DNA from: Nymphaea colorata
Taxonomy: Eukaryota; Streptophyta; Magnoliopsida; Nymphaeales; Nymphaeaceae
Assembly (NCBI RefSeq): GCF_008831285.2
Contig: NC_045145.1
Span: forward strand, 13,948,802 to 14,012,801
DNA: 64,000 nucleotides
Direction of reading: 5' to 3'
The notes beneath the pieces are model-generated. The model saw only the letters and a list, made by a program, of their open reading frames with translations. It searched no databases and was not told where the DNA came from. Shown piece after piece: positions 1-13,245 of this stretch. Made by a program: the position numbers and the translations under genes. Position 1 is the first letter of the stretch. Every line of letters starts with the position of its first letter.

Positions 1-1804
1 GAGAGGGAAAATGCGCGGTTGGGTGTGCACATGGTGTTGATTTGTGTACGCCAAAAAAAAAACAACAACAACGTAGGAGTTGGGGCAATTTGGAAATGAC
101 TTAAAAAAATATTTTTTTTAGTTTTCTTTTTTTTTTTTGTCTCAACAAAAAGTTCTTTTTTGCTATTAATTAATAGTATTTTAATCATTAAGCAAAAAAT
201 GATGCACCAACCGGCAGATATAGATTGTTGGAAAGGGTGAGGGAGTCTTGTTGGTGACAAATCCACTTTTACACAGATTTTACTCCAAACACAGCCCCTA
301 ATAAGATTAAGTCGACGCATGCACATACTCTTGCGATTACATTTGAAAAGGAAAATTTTAAAACATCATGGAGAAGTTCCGATCCTTTCCCCAAAAAAGG
401 AACTCTTTAAAGTCCTCGCGAGTTGCCCGCAATATTAACTCTTTAAATCTTTAGGCAAACCACTTCTAGACCCTCACCCAATTATTAGAATGGGCATGAA
501 AAATATTAAACTGAACTTGATTGAAGTACTGTTCCATACTGATAACTGAACATTGTAGCCTGCACGTTTTACACTAAAACTTGTTTTCATGAGGTACCCA
601 GTTCTCATATATAATAAATTTGACTAACCCGATGACTTTTAGAAGACATTTTGTAATAAGAATATTATATTGTTATTAAAATACATGTTGTAAACAACAT
701 GCGTGCTTCTAAAATACCATGAAATATGGTGTAATTTGTAAACTATTTCGTTCTTAGATTTAGAAATCACATCAATGATCAAACTATGTCTCTTAGAATA
801 AAAACATATATGGTATTTTGGAAACATGAGTTGGGAAATCACTTTTAAAAGCCTTTTTATGAAACGCCTTCTTAGATAGTCTTAATTGTTGCACATAAAT
901 TTCAAGTTGCTTAGGCGAGATAATAGATTCAATCTAGGACGCTGCCTTGGTTGATTAGACATCTGCAATCTAAGGCACTGCTTTAGTTGACGGCATATCT
1001 GCAGGTCCAAAGCTAAAAATAGAGGAATAGTGTTACTTTGCAGTCGTTTAGTACGCAGCAGCAGTGTTGGCTTAACCCTAGCCAACCTCGTTCCTATAAA
1101 TAATATCATTCCTGGAGAAGCTTCCATGGAAAGCTGTATAAATTTATAATGTCCATAGAGCGCCACTGCTAGTGCTCATAATTTTTCCCCTGTGAAATGT
1201 AAAACTATTTCAGTTTTTAATTTGTGATTGTCCAACAATATGCAGTTTTGTGCCTGTTTTAATTATAATGAGATCACATATATCCTGCCTCTAATCAATT
1301 CCATCTTCGATCCCGTTAGTATTTCTTTCTGCTCACGCACTCGTTAACCTAAGATTTTTTTTTTTTTTTATTAGAGGGTCGAATTATAGTTTTAAAGTTT
1401 TAATAAAGGCTGAAATGTAAATTTTTAATCACACCTTTTAAAAATTATATGATTTTTTTTCCTGAAATTTTGAAGGGGGTTGGCAGTGGCGCCCCCTGGC
1501 TCTACCATGACCCTCAAAGTTTTTTCTGGGTGCATGAGATGTGAGTTAGATAAGAATAGATAGAGAATGTGCGTAACACTCACCTGGGTACTGCAAATTC
1601 CGGTCTACTGGATGGAGGAATGAGAAAAAAGAGAAGAAGCAGCGAGCTCAAGAAATTAAGAGGAAGCCATTCGGGTGTGCATGAGAAGGCATTTTTCTCA
1701 TGATGTAAAATGGCGTGGGTCATTATTTGGTTTTATTTTTTCTAAAAAATCACGTATCAACCGTCCAAATTAAGAAATGGAAGGCTGTGAAGATTCCACA
1801 TGGT

Positions 1805-1831
1805 TTATATATATATATATATATATATATA
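1805..1831. repeat. (TA)n microsatellite
   Basis: An uninterrupted run of alternating T and A in AT-rich intergenic DNA. Confidence 0.9.
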
Positions 1832-4048
1832 AAGCAAACCTCTTACTTTCTTGTTAGAATATATTTTAAACAAAATATAATGTTGTAAGAGAGCCGTTCA
1901 TTTAAAATCAAACAGATATAATTAACCTAATATATGTTTTTTCGTATAATATTTTTGAGTTCATATGGATTGTGTAAAATAAGTACTTTTGAAGGAGTTT
2001 AGCCTGCGCACATGGGGTCGGCTAAACCTCGTAAAGAGTCAGGTTTGGGTTAATTATATCTGTTGTTGCCACAGCTCGCTTATCCTGGGCTCTTGTCCCA
2101 ACACCTCAAATTCAAGCTTGGGCCTGCCACGATTCGGTTTGGTTAAAATTATATATGTAATTAATAGTAAAAATACATATAATTATATATATAATTAATA
2201 AAAATAATATTAAAAATAAATTATCAAATCGAATCTGGTCATCATGCGCAAGCCCAAGCCCACGCCCGAATGGAACCGAGAGAACCGGGTACCTGTACTT
2301 GATGCCTTTATCTTATCCAAGTCTCTTTCTCTATGCCTCTCTGTCTCTCTTTACCTTTGTGGTCTTTGGTGACTGAACGAAAGAGAGAGGCTCGAATTGA
2401 TACTTAGCTTTAGGTGTCTCTCTTCACCTCTGTGGTTTTTTTACAGGGTTGGTGATTGAACGATAGAGAGAGCAAACTCACGAATTGATACTTAGCTTTA
2501 GGTTTCAGGTTGGTAGTACGTGTCAGAACTTGCCAACTAGAGGTGCCCGATGCATCGAAAGTGGTGCAGCAGAAGCGTAGTAATATTTTTACTCGCCCTT
2601 AATTATTGCCGATCATTGAGTCGGAAGAACTGTTGCTACAACCAAAGTTGATACTGTTTTGTCGATCCCACTATGTGTTGAATAGATCTGTACACAATTT
2701 GGAATTCTTCTGCGCTCTTATGGCCGTCCTTTTTCCAGCTTTTTCCTGCAATCCCACTGGCCGTCCTGCCAACACACCAGGAAAGCCTGGTACTCTGGTG
2801 ATGAAAACTGAGACTTGTAGGTGCATCAGTACTCACTAAAACCGAATAATAATGATAAGAATAGGTGGCACTTGATTATTATCATTCACCATTCAAAAAT
2901 TGTCAACAGTTTTATACTTTGGATCTTCCCTTTCCTTCGCTGGCAAGCAGTTCTTTTTGCGAGAATCCCATGTCAGTCTAATAATCTCATGGAACAGCTG
3001 TTGGTCATTAATACTTCGTACCAAAAAGACCGAGTAATGGAATCCGCCAGTTTCTAGCGATTCACGCGAATGCAAGCAAGGTAAGTGAAAAAGGACGCTT
3101 CAGATGGGATCGGAGAATGGGGATTTAACATGGGCTTAATGAAAAAGGAAAACTTGCATGATGTTTCAAAAAGTGATCAATTTGTCATCGGTTTACTAGT
3201 TTAAGCGACAACAGAAAGATCGATGTTTAATGTATATGTCGAGAGGAAGCTCGATAGCTTGTTCCAAGGATGTTGCTGCAAAATCCATTTTGAAGATGAT
3301 GGAATAAATTGTTAAAACAAGATCAAAGCAAATTCGAATGACTTGAACAAACAAAAGTACTGGAGTTTGTTCTTTCAACTTGTTGTTGCTGAATTGGATA
3401 CATATGGCCGTATACATCCATTCGTCCTGCTTTAAATCAATACAATTTATATTGTTCCACACGGATTCTCCAATTCAACTACCAACTCATGTCCAACTCA
3501 TGTCTTCTTGTATGAAAATGACATTGCAAAGATTGCCGAATTCCTGTATCCACAGCTGCATCGAGTGACATATACTCAGCATTGGTTTCTTCTCATCTTA
3601 CACTGCAAAGATGCGCATGCGTAGCTTCTACTGTCTTGTAAAAGGTTTCACTGTTTTACTCGTGATCTGTTGCATATGCCGCGGGTTGTGCGGTATCCTG
3701 AACCTGCCTGTCTCGGTACTTAATTACTGGTTTTCCTCAGCCAACTTATTTTTCAGAAACGTGCTGTTCATTTTTCTGCAGATTGATTAAACTTCCAAAT
3801 CAGATCCTACGAATCATGAGTTTTCAGTATTGCGGCAGTGTATTGCGGGATTTAAAAATCAACGCCCAAGGCAACAATGTACCAAAGTTTCACACACTTC
3901 GTTTTTCTGACAGAAAGGAACCTCGTCCAGGGGCCATTTCTTACTACTGCAACGGCACTAAGACACGGGTGAGAGTCAGTTTTGGACAACCTGACCTCAT
4001 GAAAGTCCAACAAGCAGTTTTGGAACCTACGAGAGCGACGCACGCACG

Positions 4049-4083
4049 AGTAGTAGCATCTCTCTCTCTCTCTCTCTCTCTCT
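4049..4083. repeat. (TC)n microsatellite
   Basis: A CT dinucleotide run of about 17 units; plant GA/CT tracts of this kind are common near promoters and in untranslated regions, but no gene is visible next to it. Confidence 0.9.
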
Positions 4084-4226
4084 TATAGGTAGATAGATAC
4101 ATACATAGATAAATAAGCCGCTAAAATGTAGGATAAACTGTGGATATACTATGACCATTTATAATGCTCTTGTGCAAGGTGCTTTTAGCAACGGTTTTCA
4201 AATACAGCAGCCAGCTGATTTCAATT

Positions 4227-4228
<2 letters not shown>

Positions 4229-4257
<29 letters not shown>
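4229..4257. repeat. (TA)n microsatellite
   Basis: An uninterrupted TA run of about 14 units. Confidence 0.9.
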
Positions 4258-4260
<3 letters not shown>

Positions 4261-5588
4261 GGTCCTTCTTTTGTCCTGAGGAAACTGCACCCTAGCAGGA
4301 TTACCACTACATTAAACCCCTTAGAGCTATGGAAAGCGACGTTTACTTCTGAACTTATCATCTCTGATATTGCGGGACCTGGCGACACAATCAACGATTC
4401 TACCGACAGAAGTTTACATCAATATTGGCCGCTGAAGCCAATAATCTCCATTGTGTTCATTATTGAGGCATTAACTATTTCTTAGTTGGCTTCTGTTGCC
4501 TCTTTCAATAGATAGATTCATAGCAATAATTGGATAAAATTCGCCATTGTCTTCCGTCGAATAGTCATATATATGATGCACAACTTTGGAACAAGAATTA
4601 CAGAGCTCCCAAAACTTTTGTTCAAGACTGAAATATTAATTTACAAGGCCAAAACATCGAACAAGATATGTCGCCCATCACTTTGCTATAGAAACATACA
4701 CTGCCTGAAGTACTGTAGCTTGCAAAATTAAATACGTAGATTTTTGAAGAGTTAATTAGTAAAGATAAATAATAGATGATCAAATACGTGCAAATTTTCA
4801 ATTCTTCATCATTAAGGGCACATATAGTTAGCAATATACTACTGTTACCAAAATGCAACGGTGCATTTCGATTGCATTTTAAGGGGTATATAATGAGTTA
4901 TGTCCGTGCTCTTTTAAGAGGTAACGAATCAACCACAATTGCTCAAAACTTTGGATCCAGCCTTTGCCAAATTAAGCTTGTCAGTGGTTTTCTGTAATCG
5001 GGACCCTACTTAAAACAGAATTCAGATCTGTATCCAACCAAAGCCATATATCGGCCGACTGAAATTTGGATGCACTAATTAACTGCGAAACTGCACACCC
5101 AAATATCTATTCAGATCTGGGTTTCTTTACCAAAGTCATGTGACCGTACTCAAGTTCAGATCTAGCCAATCCATGTACTTCCTGCCTACTGGAGCATCAC
5201 AGAAGCAATGGAAGCATTTCAAGCACAGAGAGAGGCACACATATGTGTATCTCTTAAAACCAAAAGTTGCACACATATGTATATCACAGAAACAAAGGCT
5301 TAATTAGCTTTCAACTGGGGACAAACGTGGTAGGAAGAGATTATTTTTCTACAAACCTAATTCTCGGCTCTGCAGCCAATTGATTTATTCTAAATTAATG
5401 AGCAAAGCCTACGTACGGCAAGCCTGTGGCCTTCAGATTCCCATTGTCTCCGTGGCTTTGAGAAAGGAATATATATAGGCTTATGAGTAAAGCCTCTATC
5501 CTTGGTTCTCCATATATATTGTTGATTTAGCCTCATTGATGTCCTTGATTATAATATGATGGTTACCTGTGGCTTTGTAGCTTGCACA

Positions 5589-5680
5589 TGTGGCCCTTCA
5601 TGTACTCATGTGGAGGCTTATACACGTGGGTTTGTAGGTGATATGTGGCCCTTCGTGTACTCATATAGGGGCTCCTAGTG
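5589..5680. repeat. 55-bp imperfect tandem repeat
   Basis: Two copies, starting at 5589 and 5644, share TGTGGCCCTTC, then TGTACTCAT, then a GGGGCT/GGAGGCT block. The second copy is shorter and differs at a few bases. No function is evident. Confidence 0.6.
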
Positions 5681-8600
5681 CAAGTCATATGGGCCAAGTT
5701 TGCCTTCGGTTTTGATATTTTTTGTCTAGTTGTAAAAATTAAGCAGCGGCGTCTAGCTGGCTATAGCTTGCGGCGCCGCGCGACCAACTAGCCCATCCTG
5801 ATGTCCATCTGTTTTGGTGAATCACAAGCCTTTCTCGTATGGTAATTGATCACCAAATACCCCCCCTAGTTCCTATCGAAAGCATCTGATTGTGTTCACA
5901 CTTGATACTTTTCCAACTTCTAACTTTTTTGACTTGGGCTTCAGTTCACGTGACCGTCACCCATTACTGTCCACCCCCAATAGATCAAAGTGAAATTATT
6001 TGACAGAAGTCTGCTCACTAATTAAGAAGGCACCAACAGCCATAATGAATGGGAAGGCCAGTTTTGCCGTCTCCTGTTGGTAAAAAGGAGGTAGATGACG
6101 ACCCTCAATCTTACCAAATATATACTACACAAGTCCTCTGTCCCATCAAGGCCTATTCACATAGTAAAATTTTGCCACTAACTAGATACCTGGTTTACAT
6201 CTGTGCATGGCAAAAGATTGCCTGCAGAGTTCATCAATATTAAAGCAGCTGTGCCGCACTTTTTCCCTTGTCATAAAAAAAGAGGTGCCAATCGATCTCA
6301 TAAAGTCGGTGATAAGGCTGACAGTTTAAGCGGGTCCCTACATTAACATCGAACTCTGAGCAGTATTAGGAGGTGGACCGACTAATTCGGCACTGTCGGC
6401 TGCTTAAGCACCAGGGGAATTGTGAATCATTTAGAGCATGATGTAGCAGGCAATGCCGACCATGTGGTTTTTGGCTGGCGTGACTTTTTGAGCCATATGT
6501 AGCGGCTTGTATTGCTAATCAGAAACAAGAGTTTGTTCACAAGGAGAGATGTGATTAAACGCGTTAGAGTCCTCCACTTTCTTTCTTTTTTGTCTGCAGC
6601 CTTTTGCTTTGAAATTTGAAAATGCTGTAGTTAGGGCCCGCGCAAAGTTCAGATAATTGGTTTACACCAAATTAATCGGCCCTCATGCGGTTGATTTCTA
6701 ACACCTTCACCTAACCATCCAATTGTTCAAACGAAAATAATTTGATGGTACGTACTGATCTCTTCCCTGGTAACTTTCGAACCCGTGTTAAGCTTGACAC
6801 ATCGTTTCGAATCTTTACATCTGAGGGAAATCTCCATGGTAGCAGAAGCAGGCCAAATTTTACATGGTCAGATTTCATCTCTGTCCTCTACTTTCCTTTC
6901 GGAAAAGAGTTCGACTTTCTTGTTGTTTCTTTACAGCGAAAGATGTGAATGTGGATTACCTTTAAACCGGAGGCCTTTAATTTAACCTGTTTGGACAGTA
7001 CACAGAACCTGAGTATATGGTGTTGAATGTGAAAGCTGGAAGATGAGGTCCGTCAATTTCTTTGTAACTAAGGATAGGATGCCAATTGGTAGCCCAATTG
7101 CATATGACAAAGGACGACGTCTTAGACTGAATTGTCAAGCTTGGAGGAACAGTTTAATGTGCTTTCTTGTTGGGAGATGAATGTTACATGCATTTGTCTT
7201 GAAGCGGCCCACGTGAAAATCTGAGCAAATTCAAATGCATGGTGTCAGTAATGTTGCAATCTTGGGGTTTAGATACAAGAAATCAATATCTTGGGGAATA
7301 TATCTCCTTGTTTATTGCTTGCTGCAGGTAGTGGACCATTGCTGGCTTTTCAAATATGGTTGGTAAGAGTTGCAGTGGAACGTACCGAATCAATAAGAAA
7401 ATTTGAGAATCACTTCAGTTCAAATTAACAAGGGGCTAGCTATCAGGATGGCCCACCATGTATATCCCATATCACATGTTTCCTTGCATATAAAATATAC
7501 TTGCTCTGTACCGTGAGTTCAAGGAATATCTTACTTACGTTTGAAATATAATAAACAAATTTTGATGGCTGACGGAGTCGGTAGCTGCTGTAGACTCTCT
7601 TTGAGAAGTCTACAACTATATATCCAGGGTTCAACTATGTAACGCTACTTTCATAATTGGCCGGTTAACAGTTTAGATCCACTTAGAATCATTCCAGTCT
7701 GATGCTCTCGGTTGGGAGGTGAGGAGTTGACGCTATATCTTAATTTGAGGAATGGACAAAATCTTTGGGGGATTTTCTAACTTATAAAATGCAGGAATTG
7801 TGCGGTTGAGATGCTAGATTCCAGTCAATCAGCATCAATCAGTTTCAGAATATGAAACCTGCTAAGCAGCCAATTATGCGCAAATCAATGTCAATGCAGC
7901 ATTGCTATGCTAGCTGCATGCAGATCTATCCGCCCAATTTCCTGATGCAGAGATTTGATGGTCCACCTGTTTTCTGTAAAATATCATATCAGCTGGTTTC
8001 AGAATTGTATCACCTGGTGCTGCGGTAAAGGGTACCCTGGTGGACACTTGAGCTCCATTATTTGGGTGGATACTGCTATTCTACAGTTAAAAGTTTGCAA
8101 GTTGCATCATTTAGATCTCACTTGATTTAGGGAAAAAAGTTCATGAACGATAAAAAAAAAAGATTATGTTATTCATGCTTTACTAATTGTGCATGGGAAA
8201 AGGCCAGAGATCTGACATTTTTATGCGCTTGGTTGCTTCCACTGTAGTGAATATATATAGGCTTTTGGTCTTGCTGAAATTAAGGTCCGTAGTTCATGAT
8301 ACTAGTCATGTTTACGGCATGTCATCTCAATGTACCTTTGGCTCTAAAACATTTTTTCAGGTCTTGTAACCAAGCAAAATATGAAGAGAAACAGTTGTTT
8401 AAGTTCTTGTATCCAAGCAAAGTATATATCTGGAGAGGCTATGAGAAAATTTCGCGTTTAAGGCCCAACCCAATACTTTAACTGATCAAAGTATGGGGTG
8501 GCTCATATTTCTGAATTTTCTGATGACAGATCTGCCATACTTTTTTATTCCTTAATTATCAATTCAATTCAATTCAAAAAATTCGGTCAGATTCAATAAA

Positions 8601-9319
8601 ATGAAAATGGTGCATGCCATTCGATTTCTTCTTTTTCTCTATGAATACGGGCGTATTTTTCAAGTTGAATGTGGCAGCTGTCGCTTAACTGAAAGTATGC
8701 ATCCATGCGTTTTAATAAGACTGACAACGAGGGGAGCTCCATATCAGAGAATCAGAAACGTGAAGTTTGTTGTTTCAAGAATACATATGTGCATAACGGA
8801 ACAAAAAATTGGCCGATAAATTTGGAAAATTTCTCAAAAAATAGCTAGGGATAATGAACTCCGAATCGAATGGCTCGACTCCGTAGATCCACGGTTTGCT
8901 GAATGCAAAGATTGTCGACCACCTCGTCTCTGGACGAGCATGAAGTAATTGAATCCTTTCTGCAGAGGGAGAAAAAGATTAAAGCAGAAAGAGATCAAAA
9001 GAGGACAAGAGCATATCGAGTGGTGCAGTTGAAGTAGCAAGCAAAATAAAGCATGGTCTGGATCCCACGTATGGCGTCCTGCAAAGCATCTCAGTGCACC
9101 AAACAATGGGGTCGGTACGGGCTAAGGTCCTAAGGATGGATCGCTTGCTTGAGGTGTTGGCGTTTCCTGCTTCTCTAAGGTGAGGAAAAAGGAAGACAGG
9201 AAGCGTGTGGATGAGCTGTTTTGAGTTGACGTCTGCCATGCTGTTCTCTCTCTCTACTTTAATTTAGAAAGAGGGTTAACACCACTGTTGGGCATTTATC
9301 AGTGTTAGGAGTGTCCGAT

Positions 9320-9466
9320 TGTTTGGCTATATATATGTATATATATCTTCAAGACATCCAATCATTTATTTACCTAACCACTGGAGTCGGATACAATACA
9401 TCGGAGGGTATGCTGTTGGAGGCTGGAGGGCTTTTCTATCTTGGTATATATATATATATATATATA
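9320..9466. mobile_element. (TA)n-bracketed MITE-like element, copy 1
   Basis: A non-coding block of about 110 bp is flanked by TA repeats on both sides (about 9327-9347 and 9443-9466). Its right half (about 9397-9440: CATCGG, GGGTATGCTGT, GGAGGC, GGAGGGCTTTTC) resembles 42913-42951, inside a FAM91 intron, which also sits between TA/CA tracts. Two dispersed copies with microsatellite borders suggest a short non-autonomous element, like the rice Micron class. That class assignment is inference; the shared block is visible in the sequence. Confidence 0.4.
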
Positions 9467-10196
9467 AAGATTTTGTTCTATTCAGCTTACTAAAGAATAC
9501 AATCTGATTGAAGTAAGATAACGAGGAATATACTTTGAAAATTCTGATACATAAAGTATTCCTTTTCTTTATTCAGCCATAGAAAAAGCTCAGACGCGAG
9601 CCAATTGGGTGTAAGGAATTTTTTTTTTTTGTTTGGACATACATGCAAACGCCATGAACAGTTGAACGTATGAGAATGATTCCATGATCTTCTACTACAC
9701 AATATTTCAATATATTCTTGGTCTAACCACATGACTAAATGATTGAACGTACATAGTGGGTGGTCCCTAGTTAATGAAGTCTCTTAGTTTCTAACCTTAT
9801 ACATATTTTATGTTATTGATCAAAATCAAGACCATGACTTATTCTGTGTAGTTTATTTAATAAAAAAAAGTACGCATGAGCCGGTCATTTGCAAATGCCA
9901 TACAATCGATCGACTTCATGCTCCCTCGTAGGCAAACAAGAAAAAAACACATCATTGGATTTTTTTTCCTAATTTTTGTCTTTTCAGAGTGAGTGTGCTA
10001 AGGAAAATAATCACAACTTAGAATCAAGAAAAAAACCAGCCTTTTTCTAAATGATATATAACATTGTTTTAAACTTAAAAAGTAGAGAGAAGGGAAAAAA
10101 GGAATAGGGCAAGCCATTGACGCATGTCACGGCCTTCCTCTTCCGTTCTCTTTCTTGCTCATATTCTCATCGAGGATGTGCCGGGACGCGTGCACG

Positions 10197-10273
10197 CACT
10201 CATGCACCACATACACATTTTCCCACACGCTCCTGCACTCATGCACCACATACACATTTTCCCACACGCTCCT
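10197..10273. repeat. 39-bp tandem duplication
   Basis: Two adjacent copies, 10197-10235 and 10236-10273, match exactly over 38 bases (CACTCATGCACC through CACACGCTCCT). This is a recent local duplication in non-coding DNA. Confidence 0.9.
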
Positions 10274-11804
10274 ATTGGTTGTTGCCAATAAGTAAAATTG
10301 TAGGCCTCAAAAACTCGTTTATTTTGGGTTTTCATATCCTCTCTCTCAGTGTTTGTGTGTATGTATAGGGTAAATCTTTTATTCTTGCTAATATATGCCT
10401 TCAAATTAAATTTTTTATCACTTTATTCATAGTTAAAGTTATCTCGAATCAAGATTCAATGGCATAGCTGTTTTCCACCCTAAAAATTAACAGTTTTTCT
10501 TCCATCCACTTGACCACTGTAAGTAATATATATGAGAAATAGCTGTTTCATGGTTAAAGAAATGAAGCGGATATGTTAAAAATTTCTTATAAAGAAAGGA
10601 TCCTTTCAGAATCGAATCAACGTGGAAAAGGTTTTCTACCATATCTAGGGCTCTCACAACTATGTATTTTGTGTATTTTCATGCAATTTCATAAGAAAAG
10701 GAGACGAGAAACTAACTGCACATTCGGTGGGAGAATATTGTAGGGGGTAACTTTGAAGGGTATTCACAAGTTCAGCCTCTAATCTCGCTACTTTGCATCA
10801 TCGGCCTTATAACAACAACAGTGTTTTCCGTGTAAGGTATGGTAGTCGAAACTTAAACAAGCTTTATCTCTCAAATCACTTCCATGAAATGAATTGGTAT
10901 TTCGAGGGTTTCTCGTCATTTTTTTCAAACAGAAAGCATGCACATGAAAGTAAATACATATTAAACAAATCAACATACATTTCATTATGGAGATGAATCC
11001 ACCTACCAGATGTCTATGTGCATGCGCAGGCACATGAAAGCATCTATCCTCTCAGCGATTCCTTATATACATATATGTATGGAGAGAGAGATAGAAAGTG
11101 AGAGATGAGATGGAAAAAGAGGACGGGACAAAAACCGGTCCACTTAGCCTCTATAATGGTACTCTTAAACTAAAATGCATTCAAAAATTGATGGATGCAT
11201 GCGAAACAGTACAACTAGAAATAGAAAGGACAGAAAAAAGAAAAGAGAGAGCATGAAAAGGGGAGTATGGCCATAATTGTCGTGTTTGCCAAAATTAAGC
11301 ATCTGTTTGACACGATGGATGAACATCTTAGTTGGTACACATGCATGTTCCCTGTGCACGCCATGAAGATGGGAAGTTGCACAGTTAAATAATTACTTGT
11401 GAGAAACAATTGAAATCAAGTTCGGCACAATATTCCTTAAATTTTGTTTTCAATTTTTAACATAATTAGGGTTGCAGTCGTTCAAGCAAACACATGAAAA
11501 GCTGAATCAGATCCGGCTAGTAAACGCTAAAATATTATACACAATCGAGTGAAATATTGTAGGTTAAATTATAAAAAACAAATTTTTTTTTTTTTTATCA
11601 TGGTTAGGATGCAACAAGATCAGATTCGGATCAACTAAAGGAAGTTGGATGTAACTCGCATTCTGTGATGCTAAAAAAATTGAAAACCCAAAACTGATTC
11701 ACTTGGAACAGTAGCCTGAATGATTTTGTCTTTTGGATACACCAAACTCACCTAAAACGAAAAAGAAATTAGGTGGTGCCATTGGGGACCTTCCTCATGG
11801 AACA

Positions 11805-11822
11805 GCTATAAATAATATATAA
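11805..11822 (+). promoter_or_regulatory. Possible TATA box upstream of the orphan exon
   Basis: CTATAAATAATATATAAG resembles a plant TATA box and lies about 430 bp upstream of the exon-like ORF at 12245. The match is by composition only in an AT-rich region, so it is weak. Confidence 0.2.
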
Positions 11823-12244
11823 GCTGGAGATAGTCCGGCCTTTGTCAGACCACACCACAGTAGATTTTTCCTGCCGTTAGATTTTAGATTCTGGTTTTCT
11901 ATTTCCAATCAGAAAAGGTTGAGCATCGGTTGTCTTTATTTTTGAACCTTTTATTGGCCCATGTACAGTTGCCGACTGAGAAAATAAATAAATATTTACC
12001 ACGCTCCATCATGCGAAAAGTGTATTACCATGGTGGTCTCTTCTTGTTGTTTCTGAGTGGAAAAAGAAAGAAAGAAACGAACAAGTATATATTCTTTCCT
12101 TGCGCACCGACCATTGCCTAATTTTTAGTTTCAGCTCAAGAGTTGTGTTATATGTGTAGTTCTTGCTTCATTTCCTATGCTAGCTTGTATCAGTTGTCTT
12201 ACTTAATTCGCCTTTATTTGTATTTTTTCTAACTTTCATTGGAG

Positions 12245-12415
12245 ATCAGAAAGGCCAAAATTATTTTTGAAGAACTTGAGAATCGTGTGCCTGGTGGGGC
12301 TATTCCTGAGTGTCGGTCCATCAAGGCCAGGCTAATGTCCATTGCTGATAATGTTGCACGTTGGCGAACGTACTTCAAACTGTGGAGCCGTTTTACTGGA
12401 CTCCCCAGTTTGTAA
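12245..12415 (+). pseudogene. Orphan terminal exon, unrecognised protein
   Basis: An open frame of 56 codons ends at TAA 12413-12415. It is preceded by a textbook 3' splice site: pyrimidine-rich tract, a CTAAC branch-like sequence at 12229-12233, then AG at 12243-12244. The peptide starts IRKAKIIFEELENRVP, continues GGAIPECRSIKARLMS and IADNVARW, and ends FTGLPSL. It reads like a mixed helical, soluble domain with Cys, Trp and Arg distributed as in real protein, unlike the low-complexity frames nearby. I do not recognise the family. No matching upstream exon is obvious between 11.8 and 12.24 kb, so it may be the last exon of a broken gene, a captured fragment, or part of a short gene with a non-coding first exon. 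A (GA)n tract follows at about 12448-12467. Confidence 0.4.
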
Positions 12416-12508
12416 CTCTGCCTGCAGATCTCTCTCTGCAAACCCAAAGAGAGAGAGAGAGAGAGAGTCACGTTATTCTTGTTCTATTAATCAACAAGGG
12501 AATTAAAA

Positions 12509-12680
12509 GGGCAGTTTCTTAAGATCAAGAATTGTTATCCATCTTCTTCAAAGGCATCTATAAATTTTCAGTGTTTAAAACAATATAAATGACAGGGCAG
12601 TTTCTTAAGATCAAGAATTGTTATCCATCTTCTTCAAAGGCATCTATAAATTTTCAGTGTTTAAAACAATATAAATGACA
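12509..12680. repeat. Exact 86-bp tandem duplication
   Basis: 12509-12594 and 12595-12680 are identical as far as I can compare base by base (GGGCAGTTTCTTAAGATCAA through ATAAATGACA). Exact identity implies a very young duplication or an assembly duplication. It lies about 95 bp after the stop of the orphan exon. Confidence 0.95.
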
Positions 12681-12864
12681 TTGAAGTTTTGTAATGTAAA
12701 ATATCATTTTAAGAACACTTAACAAGAATAGTGCCTTCATTAGTAATCACCAATTTAGCAGAAGGAAATACGTTGATGGGTGACTCCTGGTTCCACTACT
12801 CGGAGACCCCGATGACCCTATGGATCCTTCATATCCTTAAACTTATTTTGTGGGGTCTTTCTAT

Positions 12865-13245
12865 TATAGGTGGGCAACAGGCTTGCCACCACTTGATGGG
12901 CAGTCGAGTTGTGATGGGTTGAACTTGGGCTGGCTATTTGACATTTAGTCCGGCGAAATAATAAAAAGTTGTCCGACCAATATATATTTAAAAACAATTT
13001 TTTTTATATATTTTTATTATTTTATTTTTTTCTTTTATATATATATATATATATTTCTCCAATGGCTCCCTTACAAGATTTTTGTGTGTCAATGTAAAAA
13101 CAAAAGACTTGATACATTGATGTATGTTTTTAAGATATTAAAAAATAAAATATTAGGAGTTCAAAAATAGGTACTCAACGGATATTAAGTTGATGGCTAA
13201 ATCGAACCCGATAACTAAGCGGGCCATTATCCCCAGCCTTACTTC
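12865..13245. mobile_element. Possible hAT-like non-autonomous element
   Basis: The left end, TAGGTGGGCAACAGGC near 12869, resembles the plant hAT terminal consensus with its GGTGGGCAA core. The reverse complement of the right end (near 13220-13245) gives TAAGGCTGGGGATAATGGCC, a diverged match. The interior is AT-rich and non-coding. I could not find a convincing 8-bp target-site duplication, so this is a tentative relic. Confidence 0.25.

Larger units (their letters stand above)
1..11780. other. Gene-poor intergenic region
   Basis: I see no supportable gene here. Open frames are all under about 100 codons, lack splice-site context and overlap on both strands. Composition is AT-rich with simple repeats: (TA)n near 1806-1831, (TC)n near 4050-4083, (TA)n near 4229-4257 and (TA)n near 9443-9466. 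A 55-bp imperfect direct repeat lies at 5589-5680, a 39-bp tandem duplication at 10197-10273 and a MITE-like element near 9320-9466. The 1480-1520 stretch (GTGGCGCCCCCTGG) and the GC-rich patches at 2000-2120 and 2230-2300 look like old transposon debris, but I cannot name a family. Confidence 0.6.

Noticed and set aside
3480-3640. Minus-strand NAEYMSLDAAVDTGI, resembling copia RNase H AEYMAL
   Set aside because: The match is one short motif with stops on both sides and no neighbouring reverse-transcriptase sequence.
8979-9239. 86-codon minus-strand frame starting MADVNSKQL
   Set aside because: No domain, no promoter or splice context, and overlapped by another frame of similar length.
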